Positions 20,286-29,966 of a stretch of 37,352 nt of DNA are shown here, in pieces. Each line of letters starts with the position of its first letter. Within the stretch, counting starts at the first letter, position 1. The notes beneath the pieces are model-generated. The model did not search any database. It saw only the letters and a list, made by a program, of their open reading frames with translations, and was not told the DNA's origin. A program made the translations under genes and the position numbers. This stretch comes from a virus, in IMG/VR virus record IMGVR_UViG_3300031688_000052, positions 1 through 37,352 of that record; one strand, 5' to 3'.

Positions 20286-22027
20286 GTGAACAATTTCTTC
20301 TTGAAGATAATTCAGGGAGTTACTTTTTAGAAGATTCATCAGGTGGCTATCGTCAAGATTTTCAAATCTTAGTAAACAATGAAACAGTAGAGTTAGCTGA
20401 AACACGTTTGCCTGATCAAAATATATTACTATTAGAAGCTCAAGATGGTGCATATTTCTTAGAATCAGGTGATGGATTTTACTCTAATGAAACACCATTT
20501 TATTTTGCAGTAAACACTATTGGCTTAACTGAATCTAATAATTATGTAAGGAATCTAAAAATACAATCTGACGACACCGTTGGACTGACTGATGTTAAGA
20601 ATAGAATAAGAAGCCAAATCAGAAACCTATCTGAATCAGTAGGGGTAACAGAGGTCAAAAACAGGTTAAGAACAATGTTCAGAAACTTTAGTGACACTAT
20701 TGGCTTAACTGAATCTGACAGTCATAATATTGAAATTAAAAGAAATCTAAATGAAACAGTAGGAAATACTGAATCATTCAACAGGTTGAGAACACAAGTA
20801 AGAAATGTATCTGAAACAGTAGGCATAGATGAATCATCAAACAGGGATAGAACGTTCTTTAAGAATATTGATACTGACACAGTTGGTTTACACGACACAG
20901 CGATAGTAGCAGAGCCATCATTATTTGAATTTGCCTTAGAAGATGGATCAGGAACATTATACCTTGAAGATGAATCAGGTAATTACATACAAGATTTACT
21001 CCAAATAACAATCAATGAATCACTAGGAGTAACAGAAAACAAAGTTAGAGTTGGTAAAATTTTCCAAACTATCGCAGAAACAGTAGGAATCACAGAAGCC
21101 AGTGAAAAAATATTCATATTAATTTATGTCATTAAGAACATAGTTGAAAATATTGGACTTACGGAAGCCTCTGAAAGAGTTAATCTATTATTAAAAAATA
21201 TCACATCAACCTTAGGAATAACGGAAGCCTCACAGCAAATAAATGTAATAATTAGAAACTTTTCTGAAACAATAGGATTAACCACACTTGAGAATAAAAT
21301 CTTTGGATTCTTTAAAGTAGCAACATCATTTATCGTATCATTTGAAACAGCAATAAATAAAATTGTTACTGATGTTAATTTCTTAGCATTAGAATCAGGT
21401 AATGGTGGTTATCTAAACGAAGATGGATCAGGATTTTATCAAATGGATCAGTTGGTTGTATTCAAAACAATAGCCACAGATACAATAGGATTAGTAGATT
21501 CTCAAAAGAAATTGTTTGGTGGATTAAAGAATATTACTGACCAAGTTAATCTTGTAGAATCATTTGACAGATTAAGAGATATGATCAGAAACTTTAGTCA
21601 GGCAGTAGGTATTACAGAAGCCAGTAACAGATTAGGTGTATTAAAAAGAAACTTTGTTAACACCATTGGAATTACTGGAACATCAATTAGATATAGCTCA
21701 CTCTTTAGAAGAATATCTGAAACCATTAATGTTACAGAAATAAGAAATAATGCTCTAGGATTTGCAAAAATCATTAACGATATTCTACAACTAACAGATT
21801 CTAAGAATTATGTAACAGGTATAGTAAAATATATTTCAGATACTGTTGGACTTGTAGGAACAGCAGTACAGTTTAGATTAATATCATTTTCTTTTGACAC
21901 AGGTGACTATCTAACATTAACCTTGATTGATCTAAGTAACTTCATAACATCTACTCAACAAGATGTGGGAGATATGACAAGATTTAGTGCTTATAATTCA
22001 GGAGATATGAAAGTTACTGATGACTAA
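20282..22027 (+). CDS. Repeat-rich tail/fibre protein (581 aa)
   Basis: Two repeat types are interleaved. One is a short SGSYFLED-SGGY-type module (near residues 8, 50, 215 and 370). The other is a roughly 27-residue module, (S/N)ETVG(L/I)TE-SNRLRT--RNF, present a dozen times or more. This resembles long repetitive tail proteins of marine viruses. TTG is the only usable start, since a stop lies four codons upstream. Structural role inferred. Confidence 0.65.
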   Translation: MSEQFLLEDNSGSYFLEDSSGGYRQDFQILVNNETVELAETRLPDQNILLLEAQDGAYFLESGDGFYSNETPFYFAVNTIGLTESNNYVRNLKIQSDDTVGLTDVKNRIRSQIRNLSESVGVTEVKNRLRTMFRNFSDTIGLTESDSHNIEIKRNLNETVGNTESFNRLRTQVRNVSETVGIDESSNRDRTFFKNIDTDTVGLHDTAIVAEPSLFEFALEDGSGTLYLEDESGNYIQDLLQITINESLGVTENKVRVGKIFQTIAETVGITEASEKIFILIYVIKNIVENIGLTEASERVNLLLKNITSTLGITEASQQINVIIRNFSETIGLTTLENKIFGFFKVATSFIVSFETAINKIVTDVNFLALESGNGGYLNEDGSGFYQMDQLVVFKTIATDTIGLVDSQKKLFGGLKNITDQVNLVESFDRLRDMIRNFSQAVGITEASNRLGVLKRNFVNTIGITGTSIRYSSLFRRISETINVTEIRNNALGFAKIINDILQLTDSKNYVTGIVKYISDTVGLVGTAVQFRLISFSFDTGDYLTLTLIDLSNFITSTQQDVGDMTRFSAYNSGDMKVTDD

Positions 22028-22364
22028 TGGAACTGAAATCACTATCCAATCAGAAGATATTGGAACAATAATTAAAGGCACAGCCAAGTCAAGATCAGGC
22101 GATACAGATAGTGTTATCGATTTAAATGACGTAACAGCGATTAAAATATTTCTTCGTGATCCAGATGGAGAGTTAACTGAACATACAGCCACAGCAACAA
22201 ACAATGACGGAGGCACAGATGGGATATGGTCATTCGCAACTTCATCAGCAATCTTTTCTAGAAATCCTGGAATATGGTATATTCAAGCAAAGTACGCACT
22301 TGGAGGGGGAACAGTATTTTATTCCAATATCAAGACCTTGAGTGTTGGTGAAGTCTTACTTTGA
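22020..22364 (+). CDS. BppU-like beta-sandwich virion protein (114 aa)
   Basis: VIDLNDVTAIKIFLRDPDG, DGIWSFATS and PGIWYIQAKYALGGG follow the same strand order as the protein at 8171, suggesting two members of one baseplate/fibre-adaptor family. It overlaps both neighbours, the downstream one through TTGA. Confidence 0.55.
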   Translation: MTNGTEITIQSEDIGTIIKGTAKSRSGDTDSVIDLNDVTAIKIFLRDPDGELTEHTATATNNDGGTDGIWSFATSSAIFSRNPGIWYIQAKYALGGGTVFYSNIKTLSVGEVLL

Positions 22365-22855
22365 CCACAGTAGATTTATTTGCAATTAAACAAAGAATTG
22401 TTGTCATACTAAAATCTGATTCAGCAATATGGGATTCTACTCCAAACGATAAAACTAAATTCCGTAAAATAGAAGCAGGTTCACCGTCACCTAAAGCAAT
22501 ACAAGAACCACCTTTGCCTCGATTATGGGTAACAAGTGATGATGTAGTTGCCAATATTTCTGATGTTGCTGTCATAAAAGGCAACGTTCATCTTGGTGAA
22601 GAATATGACATTAGAATTAAAATCTTGTTTGTAGTTGAAGCAAAAGATGGCTATAAGACAGAGGAAGATTTAGATGATTTTACCAAATTAATCATTGAAA
22701 AACTAGAAACAAACTATGACCTAAGAGATGGAAATGAATCTACAAGACTAGCAGAATCTTCACAGGTAACACAGATTATGGATTTACCCTCCCAATTCAA
22801 AGGTGATAGGGTTAAGGGCAGAGTTATCAAATTCAAAGTTTTAGTAAGAGTTTAG
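22361..22855 (+). CDS. Tail-completion/terminator-like protein (164 aa)
   Basis: An alpha/beta protein with EEYDIRIKILFVVEAKDGYK, a helix of about 20 residues (DDFTKLIIEKLETNYDL) and a final beta strand IKFKVLVRV. This matches the general shape of tail terminator proteins, and it sits upstream of the tube gene. TTG start overlaps the previous stop. Moderate call from context. Confidence 0.5.
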   Translation: MTTVDLFAIKQRIVVILKSDSAIWDSTPNDKTKFRKIEAGSPSPKAIQEPPLPRLWVTSDDVVANISDVAVIKGNVHLGEEYDIRIKILFVVEAKDGYKTEEDLDDFTKLIIEKLETNYDLRDGNESTRLAESSQVTQIMDLPSQFKGDRVKGRVIKFKVLVRV

Positions 22856-22875
22856 TTTTCGTTAAAAAGGTATAG

Positions 22876-22884
22876 TATATATTG
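22876..22884 (+). promoter_or_regulatory. TATA box before gene 22906
   Basis: TATATATTG, 30 bases before ATG 22906. Confidence 0.55.
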
Positions 22885-22905
22885 AAGTGTAATCTTTAGT
22901 AAGAT

Positions 22906-23172
22906 ATGAAAACCGAAGCACTAATGAATAAAGTTTTGGCAGAAGAGTTAAAAGCCTCTGTTCCAGAATTACAAGAAGAAATGGTTATCGCTGTTAAAGC
23001 CAGAGGCGATGCTTGGAGAAAATTCAATACTATTGAATCTGAATACAACAGAATAACTGTAAGATATAACAAAGCAAAGAAAGAATTAGATGAAGCAAAA
23101 GCAAATGAAGCAACAGCAGTCCACTTCTTAACATCTACCATATCTGTACAGTACAGCAGAAGCCAAGAATAA
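22906..23172 (+). CDS. Coiled-coil hypothetical protein (88 aa)
   Basis: Almost entirely helical and charged (YNKAKKELDEAKANEATAVH), with its own promoter and a strong T-tract after it. Possibly a scaffold or tail-assembly factor. Confidence 0.55.
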   Translation: MKTEALMNKVLAEELKASVPELQEEMVIAVKARGDAWRKFNTIESEYNRITVRYNKAKKELDEAKANEATAVHFLTSTISVQYSRSQE

Positions 23173-23204
23173 TTTTTTTTCTTTTCTTTTTATTTTTTAT
23201 TAAA
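23172..23204 (+). terminator. T-tract terminator
   Basis: Several T runs (TTTTTTTTCTTTTCTTTTTA and on) begin right at the stop of the coiled-coil gene. Confidence 0.5.
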
Positions 23205-23240
23205 TTACTTCTATTATCACAATAATCAGATTAATGCTGT

Positions 23241-23669
23241 ATGGGTAATCTAGGAGAAATTGCAGAAATTGTTAACGCCTCTGAACTGACCTTAGAATTA
23301 GGATCAAACAATTACATACTGTTAACAAACTTATCATTACATATTGGTCGTCCAGAAGATAGGGTTGCTACAACTGACGGTGGAGCATTATTTACTTACG
23401 GTAAAGAGGACAATTATTTTACAGCAACTTTGTTAGTATCAACACCTGAATTATCATCATTAAACGATTTAACATTAATTACTGCCAACGGTGATATGCC
23501 ATCACAAACTTGGAAAATTATAGCAAAGAACGTAGCAGGTGCAACTAAAACTTTTTCATGTCCAGGCTATTTGAGAGAGTACGATATTGCAAAACCCAAT
23601 GAAGGCAAAGTGAGCATAGATATTTTTGTAAGAATTACTGGCACATGGACAACCAATTCAATCTCGTAG
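23241..23669 (+). CDS. Major tail tube-like protein (142 aa)
   Basis: A beta-rich 142-residue protein ending KVSIDIFVRITGTWT, the 'P-x-x-G-x-(V/I)-x-(I/F)-x-F/V-x-x-T/S-G' finish typical of phage tail tube subunits. It lies between a tail terminator candidate and the tape-measure position. It implies a non-trivial tail tube. Confidence 0.6.
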   Translation: MGNLGEIAEIVNASELTLELGSNNYILLTNLSLHIGRPEDRVATTDGGALFTYGKEDNYFTATLLVSTPELSSLNDLTLITANGDMPSQTWKIIAKNVAGATKTFSCPGYLREYDIAKPNEGKVSIDIFVRITGTWTTNSIS

Positions 23670-23678
23670 GTAATTTAA

Positions 23679-24407
23679 TTGGGTAATTTTTCCGACTTAA
23701 TCAAAAATATGATTGAGAGTGCATTGGATAATGTCAACATAACTTCTGCAAATCCTGACCATATTAACGAACTATACAGTGACGATTATAAATCAGCAAT
23801 TTCCAATCCTGACTTTGAAGTTGAGATTAAAAAAATAATAAGAGAAACTGGACAAGGAAAATTTGTTGGTGGAGATCATGATGAAATTAAGAAGGAAAAA
23901 CAATCATTAAAAGACGTTACAAAGAAAGTTAAATCTTTTGAAAAAGGAAACATGGCTGACATTAACGCCTTTACATCTAACCAAATGGGTAATGTAAGAC
24001 AGATAGCAACTGATCCAGGTGGCTTTATGTTTAGAACGTTTATGAAAAAATTCACTAAAGGTCTTGGTGTTATTGCTCTTGCTATGATTATAATGGAGGC
24101 AGTAAAGTGGATAATATCAGAATTACTAAAGCCTGGAAGAATGTTGGACATTAGATTCAAACGTGACATTACTAAAGAGATACTTGCATTTAGACGCAGA
24201 GAAGATCAACAGAAACTTAAACAAGGATTCAGCAATCTTATTATAACTTCATCACCAAGATTAAGGGGTGGTCAAGGTCAAGTGGTAAATACTTATGACA
24301 TGGTTAGAAATAATAATTTCCCAGAAAACATAGGTATGGCAACAATTCAAATTATTGCCTCAGGAGCTCCAATATCAAAAGGTAATGGCAGGAGGTCATT
24401 CAGTTGA
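23679..24407 (+). CDS. Short tape-measure-like protein with membrane segment (242 aa)
   Basis: The N-terminal half is charged and helical. Residues about 128-148 form a hydrophobic segment (GLGVIALAMIIMEAVKWIIS), then a basic region. It occupies the tape-measure position between tube and distal tail genes, but 242 residues is very short for one; the usual ruler would give a tail of only a few tens of nanometres. It could instead be a separate membrane-penetrating tail protein. TTG start. Confidence 0.5.
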   Translation: MGNFSDLIKNMIESALDNVNITSANPDHINELYSDDYKSAISNPDFEVEIKKIIRETGQGKFVGGDHDEIKKEKQSLKDVTKKVKSFEKGNMADINAFTSNQMGNVRQIATDPGGFMFRTFMKKFTKGLGVIALAMIIMEAVKWIISELLKPGRMLDIRFKRDITKEILAFRRREDQQKLKQGFSNLIITSSPRLRGGQGQVVNTYDMVRNNNFPENIGMATIQIIASGAPISKGNGRRSFS

Positions 24408-24907
24408 GCAATTCAGCAATATGGCAAGTACAAGTCAATGGTAATGGAACTGAATCAGGTGCAGGAGATACTTACACTATTGACTTTAATGCCACAACTA
24501 AATTACCATCAGCAGGAGCATATATTTCAGATATTAGTGTAAACTTTAGAAGGGCTGTTCCAGAGAATGAAGCAGTTGCAACCGATAACAATGAGTTACA
24601 AGACATGGGTATTGACGGTTTGGACATTACATTGGAGGGGGTTATTGGTAATGCTGATAATGACGCAACATCAAATTCTGTAAACAAACTATCAAAGTTT
24701 ATCCAAGATGGTAATACAATAACAGGATTTACTAAAGGCAGATATGGATTAAGATTAGACAATGCTCCACAATGGAATGTAGTGCCACACGCAGATTATG
24801 GCTATCACATAAGAGATATAAAATTAAACTATATCGGGGAAAATAAAGACCTTGTTCACTTTGTTATACTCATGGCATTAGGTGGAGATATAAAAACTGC
24901 CATCTAA
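24404..24907 (+). CDS. Distal tail-like beta-rich protein (167 aa)
   Basis: Beta-strand-rich with few lysines (LDITLEGVIGNADND, YHIRDIKLNYIGENKD). It overlaps the tape-measure candidate by four bases and the large tail gene by eleven. Its 3' end holds the ribosome-binding site GGTGGAGA of the next gene. Structural; family not certain. Confidence 0.55.
   Translation: MSNSAIWQVQVNGNGTESGAGDTYTIDFNATTKLPSAGAYISDISVNFRRAVPENEAVATDNNELQDMGIDGLDITLEGVIGNADNDATSNSVNKLSKFIQDGNTITGFTKGRYGLRLDNAPQWNVVPHADYGYHIRDIKLNYIGENKDLVHFVILMALGGDIKTAI
24881..24888 (+). promoter_or_regulatory. Shine-Dalgarno deciding a CTG start
   Basis: GGTGGAGA, eight bases before CTG 24897. It is the best ribosome-binding match near the beginning of the large tail frame and points to CTG rather than ATG 25053. 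Confidence 0.5.
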
Positions 24908-27737
24908 CTTTTCTAGTTTAACTGTTACATGGTATGATGAAACAGATAACTATTCAACAACTTCAAACATAACAGATGATGTAAAATCTATTCCGTTATT
25001 CACAGATTCAGGAACAGGTGAAGTCAATCAAGCCTCAATAATTATTAGGTCAATGGCAGGAAATTACAATGTTATAGGATCAGTAATATTTGCAGAGTTT
25101 GACAGAATACGCATACAGTGTACTGACTTGGGTGGTAATTCTTATGACAGATATTTTGAAGTGTTTAACATAATACCGTCACAAACAAAAGGTGAAGGAA
25201 CTTTATTGACCATTGAGTGTTTAGGTATAGAATACCACACCCAACAGATACACATGGCAAAACCATTTTACTTTGAAAATTCTTATGTTGTTGGATTATC
25301 AGTAGGTCAAATTTATAATTTAAATCGTGGAACTAGACAACCAACTTTGACAGGTCATGATTTTGTATATCCAAACAACATATTTGATTATGGGAATGGA
25401 CTACCATATTACAATGCTAATAATTGGGAGTTTGCTGTTAATGAGGATTCATGTTACAATAGATGGATTGACTTAATTGATGGTGCAGGTTCAGCAGTTG
25501 AAGCAGGTGGAGCATTAACTTTCTATGAATTGAATTTTCTTACTCCTAGTGTCAATGCGATTAATTTAAAATTAAGACCATCAGGTGATAATACCACAAT
25601 TAAACAAATTAAAAATTCTATTGTTACAGGGGTTAAAGTAGGTGAACAAGAGGGTATGCTATCAAACCCAACTGGAACAAATGTACTGGCATGGGGATCA
25701 GGTGATCATGGTAGTTTGCCTATTGAGAACAGCAAGTATGATAGTCAATTATTAAATTTTATTTTTAGACCTGAATGGACAAACGGTATTCAATATAAAA
25801 TTGGTGCAAGAATTAAAGTCACACCTGAAACATCTACAACAACAAAAATTGCTCCAACTCATTACAGATGTACTGCTGATCATACTTCCTCAACATCAAG
25901 TAATAAGCCAGGAAATGCTCAATGGTATAACGTTTGGACAACGGTGGATATGGGAGATGAGTTTGGTGACACTATTCAATACTCACAATGGACAGATGAT
26001 AAACACGCCTTATGGTTAAACAGTGGTTGTGATCCTCAAAAAACAACTTTCACAGCAGGAGGATTTATTGATATGAATTGTGTAATAAATGAGGATAAAT
26101 GGTTCAGAACTTGGGTTGACGCAATAGCAACAAGCAACAGTGAATTAGACACATTGGCAACAAATTATTCTTATGATGGAACAAGAAGTAAATTCCCAAG
26201 AGGTTTTAGAGTATTGGTTAAAGACAATTCTCCATCAGGTGACTTGGCTGATTTTCCAAACATGATAGTTGAAGTACAGCCAACCACTTCTATTGGTGGA
26301 ATAAAATGGGGAAAATTATACAACTTTGACAAACTAAATACCAAAGCACAAGTGGCAGTAATTCATGAAGGTAAAGTGTATAAAGATACAATAACTGGAA
26401 CAGCAGGAAGTCCTACACATACATGGACAGGTATTGAAGATGAGCCTTATGGTAATGATTGCTTCCACCCTTATACAACTTTGCCAGATAATACAGATGG
26501 TGTTGATTTAGTTAATGATATACCAAATCAAGTAAATATTACAAGGTCAAAATTAGTTGATCCAGTTAATAGACCTGACATTACAAAATCAGGAACAGGA
26601 ACGTTTGCTAAAAATATTGATTCAGCAGTAGAATTTAAATCATTACAGGGTGGTATTGTTCAAAATACGTTTGAAGGTGCTTCTGATCCAATGTCAAGTT
26701 ATTATAAAAATAATATTGGATTCACTATCCGCTTTCCATTCCCATGTAATAATTTTAACAATATAACGGAAGGTGTTGGTGATCTCTATGGTGGTGGTCA
26801 AGTGCTTGATAGTAACGGAAACAGATCAGGTGACACAAGATATGAACCTGCCACATTAGATATTCAAAATATGAATTACTCATCAAATGGCTTACAGGGA
26901 TTTAATCATGAACAAGCAGAAGATTATGGACAGATAAGTGCAGTTGCTATGTGGTTAAAGTATTCTCAAAAAACTGGAGGTGCAGAATTAAATGATGAAC
27001 ATAATTTTAGAGCATGGTTTGTAGATACAAAAGACAATGTAGTGTATCAAGATTTCGTTATACGATTTTCAGAAAATTGGGAGGACATAAGATTACCAAT
27101 AAGTGGATTTAAAATTTACAGAGGCAGGAAGCCAATTTATGGGTATTCAGCAGTAATAGCAACAATAATTCCTCCTAAAGAATTGGAAGTTATCAACATA
27201 TTTGAATGGAGAAATATCAAAATGTTTGGTGTACAATATCAAAGTGTATATGATAAATATGGAAGATTTAATCCAGGCAAATCAGTATTAGATGGTGATG
27301 GTGATTCTGTTCAATGGGCAGAAATGTTAGGCTCAGAAAGAACATTAACGATGGACGGATTCAGATTCATTAAACCGTTATTAGCTTCAAGTGGAGTTGA
27401 TACAACTAGAAACTTAGAGCCTGATTTTATGCAATTCCCTGATATAACATCATATCATCAATTACTTAATGCCTCAAAATCTCATTTGGAAATAGAGAAA
27501 TTCAAACATAAAGAGTTTAACATTGAATCAACAGGTGATGAAATCTTTGATGTTCCGTTTGGAGATTCATTTTATTTACATAATGATAACTTGGTCAGTG
27601 ATGATGATAAGCCAGGTAATGATGAAGCAAATAATATTAAGCTAGTAGCCAAAAGAATAGAATACAGTATTACAAAACCAGCAGGTGGCAAGGGGGGTTT
27701 AAGACGCAAGATTAAAGGAAGCAAGGTGTTTACATAA
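24897..27737 (+). CDS. Large tail/baseplate hub protein (946 aa, probable CTG start)
   Basis: The frame is open from 24894. Its upstream 52 codons (SSLTVTWYDETDNYSTTSNI and on) look coding and lead smoothly into GSVIFAEFDRIRIQCTDLGG. ATG 25053 would cut a beta domain in two. The large size, Gly/Asn/Trp richness and place after tube and tape genes fit the baseplate hub or tail tip. The C-terminus returns to a hub-like EFNIESTGDEIFDVPFGDSF and ends in basic GGLRRKIKGSK. No peptidase or hydrolase motif was recognised. Confidence 0.65.
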   Translation: MPSNFSSLTVTWYDETDNYSTTSNITDDVKSIPLFTDSGTGEVNQASIIIRSMAGNYNVIGSVIFAEFDRIRIQCTDLGGNSYDRYFEVFNIIPSQTKGEGTLLTIECLGIEYHTQQIHMAKPFYFENSYVVGLSVGQIYNLNRGTRQPTLTGHDFVYPNNIFDYGNGLPYYNANNWEFAVNEDSCYNRWIDLIDGAGSAVEAGGALTFYELNFLTPSVNAINLKLRPSGDNTTIKQIKNSIVTGVKVGEQEGMLSNPTGTNVLAWGSGDHGSLPIENSKYDSQLLNFIFRPEWTNGIQYKIGARIKVTPETSTTTKIAPTHYRCTADHTSSTSSNKPGNAQWYNVWTTVDMGDEFGDTIQYSQWTDDKHALWLNSGCDPQKTTFTAGGFIDMNCVINEDKWFRTWVDAIATSNSELDTLATNYSYDGTRSKFPRGFRVLVKDNSPSGDLADFPNMIVEVQPTTSIGGIKWGKLYNFDKLNTKAQVAVIHEGKVYKDTITGTAGSPTHTWTGIEDEPYGNDCFHPYTTLPDNTDGVDLVNDIPNQVNITRSKLVDPVNRPDITKSGTGTFAKNIDSAVEFKSLQGGIVQNTFEGASDPMSSYYKNNIGFTIRFPFPCNNFNNITEGVGDLYGGGQVLDSNGNRSGDTRYEPATLDIQNMNYSSNGLQGFNHEQAEDYGQISAVAMWLKYSQKTGGAELNDEHNFRAWFVDTKDNVVYQDFVIRFSENWEDIRLPISGFKIYRGRKPIYGYSAVIATIIPPKELEVINIFEWRNIKMFGVQYQSVYDKYGRFNPGKSVLDGDGDSVQWAEMLGSERTLTMDGFRFIKPLLASSGVDTTRNLEPDFMQFPDITSYHQLLNASKSHLEIEKFKHKEFNIESTGDEIFDVPFGDSFYLHNDNLVSDDDKPGNDEANNIKLVAKRIEYSITKPAGGKGGLRRKIKGSKVFT

Positions 27738-28657
27738 TGGGTAAAGCAAAACGGTTTAATTCATACGATGGAGATGTTGAACAAAGACGCAAACTTGTAA
27801 AAAGTTATGGTCAGGCAAGACAGGACAAATCTGTATCACCATTCAGAAGTATTCCACAATCACCACCAACTGCTACAAATATCAATAATGAGAATGTTGT
27901 AGTTGATACGTCAGTAGCTAATAATTCAATCACGTTTGCTAAAATTCAGGACATAGCAACAATGAAAGTAATAGGAAGAACAGCGTCAGGATCAGGGGAT
28001 TCATCTGAAATATCTATACTAGATGAAAATACAATGTCAAGTAATTCAGATACAGCACTAGCAACTCAACAATCCATTAAAGCCTATGTACTTGCCAATA
28101 GTGGCTCAACTTCATTTTCAGGTTTTAGTGCTGACGCAAATTTGGATATGGGAAATCTTGACATAGAAGATATTAATGCGTTAAAGATTAATTCAGGTAG
28201 TGCAAATTCAGCAGATTCATTTACAATGTTTGGAACTTCATCAGCAGGTGCTATTAATTTAATTGATGATACTGACACATTTAATATTCAAGTAGATGGC
28301 ACATCAAGATTAACAATAAGTGATTCATTGGTCACATCATCTGTTCCAATATCAGCCACAGGCATACAAGACGTTGGACACGTTTACCTTGACGGTGCAG
28401 GAACTAATGATCTGTTAATTGATGGCACAGCAGATGGGTTACAGTATAAAGTGCCATCAGGTGATGAACATCAATTCTTTGTTAATAGTGTTGAAAGAAT
28501 GGTAGTAACATCAACAGATACAGAAATTCAAAACTGGATAGATATAAAAAATCCAACAACATCTGATCCAAGCAATACTGCTTATGCAGGTATTACAGGG
28601 TGGATAAAAATTCAAGTTGATGGTGGTAATTATAGAATACCTATATGGGCTGAATAA
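27737..28657 (+). CDS. Tail fibre-like protein (306 aa)
   Basis: The N-terminus is basic and probably anchors to the tail. ANNSITFAKIQDIATMKVIGR and ASGSGDSSEISIL are the kind of short fibre repeats seen in marine phage tail fibres, and the C-terminal part (DGLQYKVPSGDEHQFFVNS) is a beta-rich fibre tip. It overlaps the hub stop by one base. Confidence 0.65.
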   Translation: MGKAKRFNSYDGDVEQRRKLVKSYGQARQDKSVSPFRSIPQSPPTATNINNENVVVDTSVANNSITFAKIQDIATMKVIGRTASGSGDSSEISILDENTMSSNSDTALATQQSIKAYVLANSGSTSFSGFSADANLDMGNLDIEDINALKINSGSANSADSFTMFGTSSAGAINLIDDTDTFNIQVDGTSRLTISDSLVTSSVPISATGIQDVGHVYLDGAGTNDLLIDGTADGLQYKVPSGDEHQFFVNSVERMVVTSTDTEIQNWIDIKNPTTSDPSNTAYAGITGWIKIQVDGGNYRIPIWAE

Positions 28658-28693
28658 TCATAATGTTTAAATCAATCTATTCTAAGTAATATC

Positions 28694-28816
28694 ATGCCAA
28701 CAATTATTGACCTTCTTGATTACATCATAGCATTAAAGCAGAAAATAGCACAACTGGAACAACATATCCAACAGCAAGAACAACAGGTTAAGGATATAAA
28801 TAAGCCAAAAAAATAG
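28694..28816 (+). CDS. Tiny glutamine-rich coiled coil (40 aa)
   Basis: LLDYIIALKQKIAQLEQHI forms a good heptad pattern, followed by Q-rich and basic ends. Likely an oligomerising tail accessory. Not recognised. Confidence 0.45.
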   Translation: MPTIIDLLDYIIALKQKIAQLEQHIQQQEQQVKDINKPKK

Positions 28817-28825
28817 TAATTATTC

Positions 28826-29293
28826 ATGAGCCAAATTGTCTATATGATAAAGTGTGTAAAGTGCAAGTCAGAATTTAATCAGGGCGATACCAATAGACGA
28901 TTTTGTGTGTCATGTAGGTATGTTAAAGATGAAGCCCAAAGAAAAAGAGCTCATGATAAAAGAGAAATAAAACGATACCAGGCAAAAGTAAAACCTGAAT
29001 ATTATACTAGATTCTGTACTGTATGTGATAGGGAATTTAAAACAAAATTTAAGAACAAGGAATTTTGCACGAAACTTTGTCAATCAAGAATCAAAACATT
29101 TCCAGTACAACTTGAGAATGTGGAAGCACATATTACAAAAATAGAAGAAAATATTGTAAACGTAAATCTAAGATATGAAAAAAAAATGAACAAACTCCAA
29201 GATGAAATAGATTTTATTAATTTTGATTTAGAAAAAATAAGATTGAAATATGTATCAAAGTTTGAATATTTAAAAAAAGTAATGAATAAATAA
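28826..29293 (+). CDS. Two zinc ribbons plus coiled coil (155 aa)
   Basis: The N-terminal ribbon has CVKC and CVSC, a basic linker follows, then a second ribbon with CTVC and CTKLC. The last 60 residues are a coiled coil (NLRYEKKMNKLQDEIDFINF). Such proteins typically bind nucleic acid or act as transcription adaptors. A second ATG seven codons in (28844) is possible. Confidence 0.65.
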   Translation: MSQIVYMIKCVKCKSEFNQGDTNRRFCVSCRYVKDEAQRKRAHDKREIKRYQAKVKPEYYTRFCTVCDREFKTKFKNKEFCTKLCQSRIKTFPVQLENVEAHITKIEENIVNVNLRYEKKMNKLQDEIDFINFDLEKIRLKYVSKFEYLKKVMNK

Positions 29294-29316
29294 ACCATCA
29301 TATTATAATATACTAT

Positions 29317-29751
29317 ATGCCAAATCCTCCAAAAATTAAAGGCACAGTAGGTAAATGTTTCAAATGTGAAACAGAAATACACTGTAATGAAAAAGAGTAC
29401 AATGGATTGGTCAACCTACAATGGCAAGGTATAGACGGAACAGCACACTATAAAAAAGTGGGTGAGAATTTTGTTTGTAAAACAGGTTCAGCAGTATCAT
29501 CAAACGTTCAATCTGTTGCTTCAAAAATTGTAGAAAATAATGTGAATTGGATTCCATTAGGCAAAACCACAAAAGATATGGATTTGTTAGTAGTTGGATT
29601 AGAAACCATGACAGCCCTAGCATACTCTTTTTCAAAAAAACTTCACCCTGATTTGAGTGAAAACTCTAATTTGTTTGGTCAAATTGTTAACGCAAATAGA
29701 TCAGCACTATTAGAATTGGCTCACATCAAAGCAATAAAGGACTGTTCTTAA
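29317..29751 (+). CDS. Hypothetical protein with N-terminal CxxC (144 aa)
   Basis: GKCFKCETEIHC near the start could hold a metal. The rest is alpha/beta with AHYKKVGENFVCK and a helical C-terminus. Not recognised. Its stop overlaps the next ATG. Confidence 0.55.
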   Translation: MPNPPKIKGTVGKCFKCETEIHCNEKEYNGLVNLQWQGIDGTAHYKKVGENFVCKTGSAVSSNVQSVASKIVENNVNWIPLGKTTKDMDLLVVGLETMTALAYSFSKKLHPDLSENSNLFGQIVNANRSALLELAHIKAIKDCS

Positions 29752-29966
29752 TGTCCAAACTATTTTTTCCTAATGCAGATTATTACAAGAATCAAGAATT
29801 TCAAAGACTTATGAGAGAATGGAACAGCCTTGATAATTACAAAGATTGTAATCCAGAAATATATGAAGAAATCGTAGAAAATTTAAAGAATGAATTTTAC
29901 AGAGTTTCTAAAGAATGGCTTAAACATAACTATGACAATGATTCATGGAAAGAATCTGTTGAGTGA
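29751..29966 (+). CDS. Small hypothetical protein (71 aa)
   Basis: Helical and aromatic-rich, with no cysteine pair (FQRLMREWNSLDNYKD). It is part of the operon leading to the HNH-like gene. Not recognised. Confidence 0.55.
   Translation: MSKLFFPNADYYKNQEFQRLMREWNSLDNYKDCNPEIYEEIVENLKNEFYRVSKEWLKHNYDNDSWKESVE

Noticed and set aside
29890-29966. Earlier ATG (29890) as start of the HNH-like gene
   Set aside because: It would overlap the previous gene by 77 bases in another frame. TTG 29959 overlaps by a few bases, like other genes here.
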